Assembly: GCA_002292345.1 (NCBI GenBank)
Contig: DBBT01000001.1
Span: forward strand, 1 to 5,080
Origin: Opitutia bacterium UBA977
GTDB lineage: Bacteria > Verrucomicrobiota > Verrucomicrobiia > Opitutales > Coraliomargaritaceae
Direction: 5' to 3'
Length of the DNA: 5,080 nt
The notes under the pieces: model-generated
Databases searched by the model: none
What the model saw: only the letters and a program-made list of their open reading frames with translations
Told to the model about the DNA's origin: nothing
Made by a program: the position numbers and the translations under genes
Shown: positions 1 through 5,005 of the stretch, piece after piece
Numbering within the stretch: position 1 is the stretch's first letter
Layout of the letters: each line of letters starts with the position of its first letter

Positions 1-21
1 CTTGTCGCTGCGCTAGGAACA
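1..21 (+). repeat. Leader motif, copy 1 (upstream of mscS)
   Basis: This stretch begins CTTGTCGCT and ends GGAACA. It matches 1120-1140 at 17 of 21 positions. Both copies end 16-17 bases before a start codon (mscS here, cmk there). The window edge cuts off whatever lies upstream, so I cannot tell whether this is the 3' arm of a hairpin or a promoter/leader element. The core CTTGTCGCT recurs at 4825-4833, where it is the 3' arm of a clear palindrome. Confidence 0.4.
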
Positions 22-37
22 ACCTTTTATAAAAATC

Positions 38-877
38 ATGATCGACCAAGAAATACAGCAACTGGATAAATTGAAGAATGACTTAATCGCATGGCTTGCT
101 GAATCGGGCGCTTCGTTGTTGGCAGCCATCGCCATTATCGCCCTTGGGTTCTGGGTGGCCAAAAGGATCGCCAACCTAATCATCAAACTCTGCGATAAGC
201 GTGAGATCGATGTCACCCTCGCGCGCTTTTTCGCTGGGTTTTCGAAGATCGTGGTCATCGCCTTTGCCGTGATCATGGCGCTGAGCAAGCTCAGTATTGA
301 GGTCACCCCCTTTATCGCGCTGTTAGGTGCCAGTGCCTTCGGCCTCAGTCTCGCCGTCCAAGGCCCCGTCTCCAACTACGGCGCGGGCATCGTGCTCATT
401 ATCACGCGCCCGTTTAAAGTCGGCGACACGCTCACGCTCAACGGCCTCACCGGTCAGGTGGACTGCGTGAATCTCGGAAATATTCAACTCGTCAACGAAG
501 ACGAGCAGCGCATCACCATCCCCAATCGCAATGTACTCGGCGAAATAGTTACCAACTCTTACAACTATAGCATCGTCGAAGCGGTGGTCGGTATCGAGTA
601 CAGTGCCGATCCGGAAGCCGCCATCCGTTGCATCTCTGCGGCAGTCCAAACGGTCGAAGGCGTCGCACCGAATCGTGCCCCCGACGTCGGGATCGAAGAT
701 TTCGGCGATTCCTCGATCAACATTGGCTACCGCGTCTGGGTGCCGACCAATCGCTACCACCGCACCCGCTACGCAGTGAACCTAGCCGTCTTCCGCGGCC
801 TCGAAGCAGCGCAAATCTCCATTCCGTTCCCACAGCGCGATGTGCATCTGATTCAGCCAGAGTCCAGCGAAAGTTGA
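38..877 (+). CDS. mscS: MscS-family small-conductance mechanosensitive channel
   Basis: The 279-residue product is an inner-membrane channel of the MscS family. Such channels open under membrane tension and release solutes during hypo-osmotic shock. The length is close to E. coli MscS (286). Hydrophobic segments lie at about residues 22-48, 66-86 and 91-122. The third is the pore helix with the family's Gly/Ala pattern (GASAFGLSLAVQGPVSN, 97-113). RPFKVGD (124-130) opens the beta domain, and ITIPNRNVLGEIVTN (159-173) matches the conserved 'IPN..i....i.N' stretch. The C-terminal alpha/beta domain ends with ISIPFPQRDVHL (260-271), the usual family ending. The ATG at 38 gives the expected short N-terminal region before TM1; no Shine-Dalgarno is visible. 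TATAAA at 28-33 is too close to the start to be an ordinary -10 unless the mRNA is almost leaderless. It could also be named a YggB/MscS-like ion channel; the family call is secure, the exact physiological role is not. Confidence 0.95.
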   Translation: MIDQEIQQLDKLKNDLIAWLAESGASLLAAIAIIALGFWVAKRIANLIIKLCDKREIDVTLARFFAGFSKIVVIAFAVIMALSKLSIEVTPFIALLGASAFGLSLAVQGPVSNYGAGIVLIITRPFKVGDTLTLNGLTGQVDCVNLGNIQLVNEDEQRITIPNRNVLGEIVTNSYNYSIVEAVVGIEYSADPEAAIRCISAAVQTVEGVAPNRAPDVGIEDFGDSSINIGYRVWVPTNRYHRTRYAVNLAVFRGLEAAQISIPFPQRDVHLIQPESSES

Positions 878-878
878 A

Positions 879-910
879 TTGAGAGCAATACGGGCGAGGC
901 TTGGTATTAT
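879..910 (+). promoter_or_regulatory. Possible promoter for the structured RNA
   Basis: TTGAGA (879-884, five of six to TTGACA) and TATTAT (905-910, five of six to TATAAT) are separated by 20 bases, longer than the ideal 17. The predicted start near 917 coincides with the base where the long-range pairing of the downstream RNA begins, which is the main reason to list it. A five-base stem CGGGC/GCCCG (891-895 with 911-915) overlaps the spacer and is not followed by a T-run. Confidence 0.25.
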
Positions 911-916
911 GCCCGC

Positions 917-1070
917 AGGTCACTGCCCGACTGACCGCATCGTGCAACCCAACGGGCGCGCCGAGGCAATGCGGTCGACACGGAGGTCAACCCTCCCTGC
1001 TCACATACAATGGGAGGGACCACCTCCGCGTGGGCCGCATCAGCCGAAAACCAGCGCAGCTGCAGTGACT
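917..1070 (+). ncRNA. Candidate structured RNA, 6S-like layout
   Basis: This intergenic stretch has nested complementary blocks that coding sequence does not explain. The ends pair: GTCACTGC (919-926) with GCAGTGAC (1062-1069). A distal arm is built from ATGCGGTC (969-976) with GGCCGCAT (1033-1040, one G-U), CGGAGGT (981-987) with ACCTCCG (1022-1028), a 3x3 internal loop, then CCCTCCC (991-997) with GGGAGGG (1012-1018), capped by a 14-base loop. A large open region (927-968 and 1041-1061) lies between closing stem and distal arm. A closing stem, central bubble and terminal hairpin are the architecture of 6S RNA, but I see no sequence signature that proves it. A cis-acting leader of cmk is an alternative. 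No T-run terminator follows. The pairings are seen; the identity is inferred. Confidence 0.45.
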
Positions 1071-1119
1071 GTTAAGCGTTCCTAAAGCGAGGCGAAGTAG
1101 TCAGTTCCTTGAATCCGGT

Positions 1120-1147
1120 CTTGTCGCTTTGCTCAGAACAGCATTTC
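1120..1147 (+). repeat. Leader motif, copy 2 (upstream of cmk)
   Basis: CTTGTCGCTTTGCTCAGAAC begins here, and AACAGCATTTC (1137-1147) closes it. The first 21 bases match the window start at 17 of 21 positions, with nearly the same distance to the following ATG. The terminal 11 bases recur exactly at 1907-1917, ahead of plsC. AAAGCGA at 1084-1090 is complementary to TCGCTTT at 1124-1130, so a long-loop or decayed palindrome is possible. Confidence 0.4.
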
Positions 1148-1157
1148 TTAAGCAAAT

Positions 1158-1832
1158 ATGTCAGCTCGTTCAGGATTTAATATTATCGCCGTTGATGGCG
1201 GCGCGGCCACGGGGAAATCCTCGACCTCCCGCGCCATTGCCGAGCGCCTCAACCTCATGCACGTCGATACTGGCGCGCATTATCGCACGCTGACCTGCGC
1301 GCTGCTCGATGCTGGCGCCGATCCCGAGTCGCCAGATGCGATTCCCGCACTGCTTAAATCGCTCGAACTCGACACTACCATCAAAGCTCGCAGCGCCCTT
1401 CTGAGCATCAACGGCGGCGTGCCCGCCGATACCGACATCCGCTCCCCCAAGGTCAATGCCAACGTCTCCAAGTTTGCCGCGATCGAATCTGTGCGCGAAT
1501 TTCTATTTAACTATCAACGCAGCCAAGCTCAAGTCGCGCGCGATCGAGCCGAGTTTAGCGGCCTGATTATGGAAGGCCGCGACATCGGCTCAGTGATTTT
1601 TCCTAGTGCAGACTTTCGTTTCTTTCTATTTGCCGACGAAGCCACCCGCGCAGCGCGCCGAGCTAAGGACGGTCAGACCGACTCCATCGTCGAACGCGAC
1701 AAACGTGACATTCAACGTAAAGCCGCGCCCCTCGTCTGCCCAGCAGGCGCCATCCGCATCGACACTGGGCCTTTGCCTCTCGAAGGTGTCGTCGAGCACA
1801 TCTGCGCAATTATTACTGCGAGAAAAATATAA
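1158..1832 (+). CDS. cmk: Cytidylate kinase (CMP/dCMP kinase)
   Basis: The product phosphorylates CMP and dCMP with ATP to give CDP and dCDP in the cytosol, feeding CTP, dCTP and phospholipid precursor pools. At 224 residues it fits the bacterial Cmk family (about 220-230). The P-loop is GGAATGKS (14-21). HVDTGAHYRTLT (35-46) matches the family's DTGaxYRa substrate region. DIR (93-95), SVREFLFNYQRSQA (111-124), EGRDIGSVIFPSADFRFFLFA (139-159), RAARRAKDG (164-172) and RD..DIQRKAAPL (180-192) follow in the expected order, including the Arg-rich lid. The end CPAGAIRIDT replaces the usual acidic residue before 'A..IDT' with Gly, a mild deviation. The ATG at 1158 places the P-loop correctly; no strong ribosome binding site is visible. 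The acyltransferase gene follows after 134 bases on the same strand. Confidence 0.95.
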   Translation: MSARSGFNIIAVDGGAATGKSSTSRAIAERLNLMHVDTGAHYRTLTCALLDAGADPESPDAIPALLKSLELDTTIKARSALLSINGGVPADTDIRSPKVNANVSKFAAIESVREFLFNYQRSQAQVARDRAEFSGLIMEGRDIGSVIFPSADFRFFLFADEATRAARRAKDGQTDSIVERDKRDIQRKAAPLVCPAGAIRIDTGPLPLEGVVEHICAIITARKI

Positions 1833-1900
1833 ACATCCGCAGTTCCACATTTCAATATTGATCCGATTAGTTTTACGATCGGTCATGTTATCACTACGTT

Positions 1901-1917
1901 CCTCGAAACAGCATTTC
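1901..1917 (+). repeat. Leader motif, copy 3 (between cmk and plsC)
   Basis: CCTCGAAACAGCATTTC shares the exact 11-mer AACAGCATTTC with the cmk leader (1137-1147). The preceding CTC is also shared, giving 14 of 16 matching bases over the longer alignment. It lies 22 bases before a possible GTG start of the acyltransferase (1940) and 49 before the ATG at 1967. The remainder of the 1833-1966 gap shows only a weak CCGAT/ATCGG stem and no terminator-like T-run hairpin. Confidence 0.3.
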
Positions 1918-1966
1918 CACATTTACTTCGCCTTTTTCGGTGAACCTACGTCAGCGCCTCAAGAAA

Positions 1967-2617
1967 ATGTCCAACCCACGCCCAACAACTCCGCCTTTTT
2001 ACGAATGTGTCCGCGTCATTGCAGACTGGTTTTTTAGCACGTTTTACGACTACTCTACTTCAGGGATGAGCGGCGTTCCGCTGACTGGGAGTGCGATCTT
2101 CGCTGCCAACCACATCAGCTTTTACGATCCGCCTGCGATCGGCGCTCAAGTGCATCGCCCGTTCAATTACTTCGCTCGTGACACCCTCTACAAAGGGTGG
2201 TTCGGCAAAGCACTGCACAAACTCGACACCATTCCGGTCGCCCGCGACAACGCTGACATCAAATCACTCAAAGCCATCTTTAAGGCGCTGAAAAACAAAG
2301 GTGCAGTCGCCATTTACCCCGAAGGCACCCGCTCGGCCGATGGTAAGCTCGCCGAGCCCAAGCCAGGCGCTGGTATGATTGCCTGTAAATCCAAAGCCAC
2401 CGTGATCCCAACGCGGATCTTCGGCACCTTCGAAGCCTACGGGCGTGACCACAAACTGCCATCCCTCGGCGGCTCAATCCACATCGCCTACGGAGCTCCA
2501 ATGACAGTCGCTGAAATCGACCCCGGCAAAGAACACCCTGAGCGCTACCTCGAAGCCTCTCGCCGCATCATGGCCGAAATCGCCAAGCTCGAAGCACCGA
2601 AACTCGTGGTTATTTGA
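1967..2617 (+). CDS. plsC: 1-acyl-sn-glycerol-3-phosphate acyltransferase (PlsC family)
   Basis: The product is predicted to transfer an acyl chain to lysophosphatidic acid at the inner membrane, making phosphatidic acid for phospholipid synthesis. From the ATG at 1967 it has 216 residues, typical of short bacterial PlsC proteins. The four acyltransferase blocks are visible: NHISFYD (48-54; catalytic H49 and D54), IPVARDNAD (89-97; R93), YPEGTRSADGKL (117-128; EGTR for phosphate binding) and VIPTRIFG (146-153; P148). An aromatic, weakly hydrophobic N-terminal segment (about 11-28) may touch the membrane. A GTG at 1940 in the same frame would add nine basic residues (MNLRQRLKK); I prefer 1967 because the longer N-terminus is not needed by the domain, but the choice is open. 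The TGA stop (2615-2617) is the first three bases of the inverted repeat bounding the next unit. Substrate preference within the LPLAT superfamily is not provable here. Confidence 0.9.
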   Translation: MSNPRPTTPPFYECVRVIADWFFSTFYDYSTSGMSGVPLTGSAIFAANHISFYDPPAIGAQVHRPFNYFARDTLYKGWFGKALHKLDTIPVARDNADIKSLKAIFKALKNKGAVAIYPEGTRSADGKLAEPKPGAGMIACKSKATVIPTRIFGTFEAYGRDHKLPSLGGSIHIAYGAPMTVAEIDPGKEHPERYLEASRRIMAEIAKLEAPKLVVI

Positions 2618-2647
2618 ACCGTTAATTTACGTTAATTAACGTTAATC
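2615..2647 (+). repeat. Left inverted repeat of the GxxExxY unit
   Basis: The 32 bases 2615-2646 are the reverse complement of 3089-3120 with two mismatches. The outermost bases are TGAACCGTTAATTTACGTT, identical to the other end over 19 bases. From 2620 the sequence is three successive 10-base units, CGTTAATTTA, CGTTAATTAA and CGTTAATCTA. The repeat starts at the plsC stop codon and runs to four bases before the start codon of the enclosed gene. Confidence 0.85.
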
Positions 2648-2650
2648 TAA

Positions 2651-3027
2651 ATGAATGAGAACGAGCAAAACGAATTGATTCATAAGGTCATTGGAGCCGC
2701 CATGAGAGTCCACAGCGAGATTGGCTACGGACTACGCGAAAAAACTTATGAACGAGCACTCATAGTTGAACTCGAACATTTAGGAATTCCGTATAGTCAA
2801 CAATCTCGATACCCCGTGGTCTATCGAGACGTAAAGGTCGATGAGTATATTCCCGACCTCGAAATTGAAGATATCTTAGTGGTCGACACCAAAGTAATCG
2901 AAACCATAGCTGACTACGAACTCGGCAAATGCTTAGTTACCTCCGAATCACCAAGAAAACCATAGGCCTTATCATAAATTTCAAGCATCCAAGTTTACAA
3001 TGGCGCAAAGTCACCCTAACCCCATGA
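2651..3027 (+). pseudogene. GxxExxY protein (PD-(D/E)XK-like), frameshifted
   Basis: The open frame from ATG 2651 stops at 2965 after 104 residues, but only the first about 92 belong to the family. They contain G27-L-R-E30-K-T-Y33, the GxxExxY signature, and IPD69...VVDTK81, a PD-(D/E)XK-like core (D69, D79, K81). At GGC 2924-2926 the continuation lies in the -1 frame: starting at CAA 2926-2928 it reads QMLSYLRITKKTIG, then LIINFKHPSLQWRKV, to the TGA at 3025-3027, matching the usual family end ('Q.l.YL......GlliNF..p.l...r'). Restoring one C would give about 125 residues, the family's normal length, with a QxxxY motif (Q93, Y97). The reading-frame product therefore lacks QxxxY and the C-terminal strands, and ends in an unrelated tail. 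Family members are uncharacterised to my knowledge; nuclease activity is only suggested by the fold. The start lies directly after the left repeat. The shift could be a real decay mutation or a base-calling error. Confidence 0.85.
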
Positions 3028-3085
3028 TAGCTCCGCATTATTGCCATCCCAGCCACTTTCCAGCCCACATATTTTCAGTCATTAA

Positions 3086-3120
3086 AAAATTAACGCTAAT
3101 CAACGTAAATTAACGGTTCA
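3086..3120 (-). repeat. Right inverted repeat of the GxxExxY unit
   Basis: Read on the - strand this end begins TGAACCGTTAATTTACGTT, identical to the left end over 19 bases and matching 30 of 32 overall (differences at 3096 and 3101). It also holds three 10-base units on the - strand: CGTTAATTTA (3106-3115), CGTTGATTAG (3096-3105) and CGTTAATTTT (3086-3095). It ends 19 bases before the purM start and so forms most of the purM leader. The preceding 3028-3085 stretch shows no gene. Confidence 0.85.
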
Positions 3121-3139
3121 TCTTTTTCCTACACCTATC

Positions 3140-4336
3140 ATGAGCAATCCATCCGATCGCTACGCCCAACGCGGCGTCTCCTCTTCCAAGTCCGAAGTCC
3201 ACGCCGTCGTGGATAAGCTCGACCGCGGCGTCTTTCCTGGTGCCTTTTGCAAAATCGGTGCAGACATCCTAACTGGCAACCCCGACAAGTGTAACATTAT
3301 CCACTCCGACGGCTCTGGCACCAAGAGCACACTCGCCTACCTGCATTACAAAGAAACTGGCGACCCGACAGGCTTCCGCAAAACCGCTCAAGACAGCCTC
3401 GTGATGAATATTGACGACCTGCTCTGCGTCGGCGCGATCAATGGCATACTCATTTCCAGCACGGTCAACCGTAACGCTCGTGCCATTCCTGGCGAAGCAC
3501 TCGGCCAACTTATTTCCGGCACCGAAGATTTCCTCGCCACCATGCGCGACTACGGCGTCGGCGTGCACAGCGGCGGCGGCGAAACTGCTGACGTCGGCGA
3601 CCTCACCGGTACCGTCACAGTCGATTCCTGCGCAGTGGTCGTCATGGACCGCAAAGACGTGGTCGACAACGCCAACATCAAGCCCGGACTCGCAATTGTC
3701 GGGCTCGCCTCAGCTGGCCAAGCGACCTACGAAACTTTCGAGAACTCTGGTATTGGCAGCAACGGCCTGACCAGTGCACGCCACGACTTGCTCAGCCCTT
3801 ACTATCTTGAGAAATATCCCGAGACCGTCGATCCCACGACCGACAAGCAATATCTTTACTGTGGCCCTTACAAGATGACCGACATGCTGCCCGACTCCGA
3901 CATGACTGTCGGCGATGCGATCATGAGCCCAACGCGCACTTACGCGCCGATCATCAAGCAGCTCCTCTGCGAAGACCGCGACAGCATTTACGGCATGGTG
4001 CACTGCTCAGGCGGCGGCCAAACTAAGTGCATCCGTTTCGGCACTGGCGTGCACCATATTAAGGACAATTTCTTGCCGATCCCACCGATTTTCAAAGCGA
4101 TCCAAAAAGCAAGCGGCACCAGCTCCGAAGAAATGTTCCGCGTCTATAACATGGGGCACCGTATGGAGATCTTTTGCGAGCCTGAGGCCGCTGCTGGTAT
4201 CATCGCCAAGAGCGAAGCTTTCGGCATTCCCGCGCAAATCATTGGCCGTACCGAAGCCACCCAAAAAACCGACGGTCAGAACCACGTCACCATCGTGCAC
4301 GACGGCGAGACGCTCGAATACGTATTGAACCATTAG
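3140..4336 (+). CDS. purM: Phosphoribosylformylglycinamidine cyclo-ligase (AIR synthetase), long type
   Basis: The product converts formylglycinamidine ribonucleotide and ATP to aminoimidazole ribonucleotide, the fifth step of purine synthesis, in the cytosol. At 398 residues it is longer than E. coli PurM (345) and resembles the about 390-residue form I know from Bacteroidota. Family blocks appear in order: DGSGTKS (57-63), [10 protein letters not shown] (90-99), [13 protein letters not shown] (143-155), [11 protein letters not shown] (188-198) with [10 protein letters not shown] (207-216), SPTRTYAP (263-270), [12 protein letters not shown] (285-296), and [13 protein letters not shown] (332-344), the counterpart of 'fNMGiGm'. 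The N-terminal YAQRGV (8-13) is the start of the family's 'Y...GV' motif, so the ATG at 3140 is well placed. No Shine-Dalgarno is visible, and the leader is dominated by the right repeat of the preceding cassette, which may have altered its expression. The last recognisable purM residues run to TAG 4334-4336. Confidence 0.95.
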   Translation: MSNPSDRYAQRGVSSSKSEVHAVVDKLDRGVFPGAFCKIGADILTGNPDKCNIIHSDGSGTKSTLAYLHYKETGDPTGFRKTAQDSLVMNIDDLLCVGAINGILISSTVNRNARAIPGEALGQLISGTEDFLATMRDYGVGVHSGGGETADVGDLTGTVTVDSCAVVVMDRKDVVDNANIKPGLAIVGLASAGQATYETFENSGIGSNGLTSARHDLLSPYYLEKYPETVDPTTDKQYLYCGPYKMTDMLPDSDMTVGDAIMSPTRTYAPIIKQLLCEDRDSIYGMVHCSGGGQTKCIRFGTGVHHIKDNFLPIPPIFKAIQKASGTSSEEMFRVYNMGHRMEIFCEPEAAAGIIAKSEAFGIPAQIIGRTEATQKTDGQNHVTIVHDGETLEYVLNH

Positions 4337-4392
4337 AGATCGTCGGGGCGCCCACCTCAGCTCTCAAGTTTCTAGTCTAAGCTCTTTCCACC

Positions 4393-4794
4393 TTGCACCT
4401 GCTCACCTTCATACGCCGATTCGGTCGGCTCTCACTACTGCTTTGCTGCTGCTGGCTCCTAACTGGCCCACAGTTACTGCTGCAGTTAGGCGCATGGAGC
4501 TGGATGGTCGCGAGTTACTCGCAAGAAAGTAGCATTGAGCAAGCCTTTGCCGACACATTTGGCGGCGACCGTCCCTGCGGACTCTGTAAAATCATCACCG
4601 CAGTCGACACCGAGCAAGAATCCACTCCGACTCAGCGAACCAGTGAAACTAAGAGCCTCGAGCTCATGCTCGGCCAAACACCGCGCATCACGTTCGCACC
4701 CACACATCTCATAGCTGCCAAGCGCAGTATGGTCGAACTGGCACCACCACTGCGGCACCCAAGCGTGCCCACCCCACCACCGCGACTCGTTTAA
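4393..4794 (+). CDS. Small CxxC-containing membrane or exported protein, unknown function
   Basis: I do not recognise a named family with certainty. The 133-residue product has a basic N-terminus (FIRRFGR, 6-12), then a hydrophobic stretch (about 13-41) that could be a signal anchor or uncleaved signal peptide. Next come an acidic segment, PCGLCKII (61-68) with a CxxC pair, a polar low-complexity middle, and a Pro-rich end (VPTPPPRLV, 125-133). A CxxC shortly after a membrane segment could bind a metal or form a disulfide. An in-frame stop lies at 4378-4380, so translation must begin at TTG 4393 (or CTG 4399); the first in-frame ATG (4504) would remove most of the hydrophobic segment. The rare start and lack of a visible ribosome binding site lower confidence. 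I recall similar short proteins with a Cys pair and PPPR-like ends next to envelope or metal-uptake genes, which is a weak memory and not proof. The following gene also begins with a signal peptide. Confidence 0.6.
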   Translation: MHLLTFIRRFGRLSLLLCCCWLLTGPQLLLQLGAWSWMVASYSQESSIEQAFADTFGGDRPCGLCKIITAVDTEQESTPTQRTSETKSLELMLGQTPRITFAPTHLIAAKRSMVELAPPLRHPSVPTPPPRLV

Positions 4795-4810
4795 AGAGCT
4801 GTTTTCAAAA

Positions 4811-4865
4811 GTAGAAGCGACACACTTGTCGCTTTGCGGGCGAAAGTGACGACCTACATGTCGTC
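4811..4865 (+). repeat. REP-like palindrome cluster with GTAG head
   Basis: GTAG (4811-4814) is followed by an 8-base-pair hairpin, AAGCGACA (4815-4822) with TGTCGCTT (4827-4834). GTCGCTTT (4828-4835) can instead pair with AAAGTGAC (4843-4850, one G-U). A third stem joins GACGAC (4848-4853) and GTCGTC (4860-4865). CTAC at 4854-4857 is an inverted counterpart of the GTAG head. A GTRG head plus hairpin is the known layout of REP elements handled by RAYT (REP-associated tyrosine) transposases. None of the stems is followed by a T-run, so a terminator is unlikely. Confidence 0.45.
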
Positions 4866-4874
4866 CGCTCATTC

Positions 4875-4954
4875 GTGGCATCCGAGCTTGCTCGGCCCCG
4901 CATAAAACCTGATCCGCCCACCCGCAGAAAAGCCTGAGCAAGCTCAGACGCCAC
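4875..4954. repeat. BIME-like pair of inverted REP-type elements
   Basis: Two 23-base units face each other. The left (4875-4897) is GTGG, CAT, then the palindrome CCGAGC-TT-GCTCGG (4882-4895). The right, read on the - strand (4954-4932), is GTGG, CGT, then CTGAGC-TT-GCTCAG. They match at 19 of 23 positions, and some of the differences preserve the hairpins by compensating changes (C/T with G/A at the palindrome edges). This is the BIME layout: two REP units in opposite orientation around a 34-base spacer. Nothing else recognisable lies in 4955-5005. Confidence 0.6.
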
Positions 4955-5005
4955 AAAGAGGCATCATCGCATTTGCGAGCACTCAGCTAAACAACGAGCA
5001 ACACA

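Larger units (their letters stand above)
2615..3120 (+). mobile_element. Inverted-repeat-bounded GxxExxY cassette (506 bases)
   Basis: Near-perfect 32-base terminal inverted repeats enclose a single small gene that is visibly AT-richer than plsC and purM on either side. The unit sits tightly between two housekeeping genes, replacing essentially the whole intergenic space. No transposase is encoded and no target duplication is recognisable: the bases just outside are TATT on the left and TCTT on the right. It may therefore be a non-autonomous, MITE-like element mobilised in trans, or a cassette whose own nuclease-fold protein takes part in movement. The boundaries come from the repeats and are seen; mobility is inferred. 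Confidence 0.55.

Noticed and set aside
323..760. Long - strand open frame inside mscS (145 residues), and similar ones at 3269-3568, 3710-4003 and 4007-4333 in purM
   Set aside because: These lie opposite strongly supported family genes and have no recognisable motifs; GC-rich codon use produces such shadows.
917..1070. Known riboswitch or housekeeping RNA (cobalamin, c-di-GMP, SRP RNA, RNase P)
   Set aside because: None of the conserved sequence boxes I know for these classes is present, so only the structural resemblance to 6S remains.
879..1085. A 68-residue + strand frame in the mscS-cmk gap
   Set aside because: The composition is Arg/Pro-rich without a motif, and the same bases form long complementary blocks, which a structured RNA explains better.
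2921..2932. Programmed -1 frameshifting in the GxxExxY gene
   Set aside because: The site CTCGGCAAATGC lacks a slippery heptamer of the X-XXY-YYZ kind and no clear stimulatory stem follows, so a simple deletion is the easier explanation.
2607..3128. Target-site duplication around the inverted-repeat unit
   Set aside because: The flanking bases (TATT before, TCTT after) are not a convincing duplication; two or three T residues could match by chance.
4337..4392. Terminator after purM
   Set aside because: The palindrome GGGCGCCC (4346-4353) has no loop and no T-run after it.
4815..4834. Intrinsic terminator after the small CxxC gene
   Set aside because: The 8-base-pair hairpin is followed by TGCGGGCG and not by a run of T, so the REP-like reading fits better.
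4486..4956. A 156-residue open frame on the - strand across the small CxxC gene and palindrome spacer
   Set aside because: It reads through the REP-like hairpins, shows no recognisable domain, and overlaps a + strand frame with a plausible membrane segment and conserved-looking motif.
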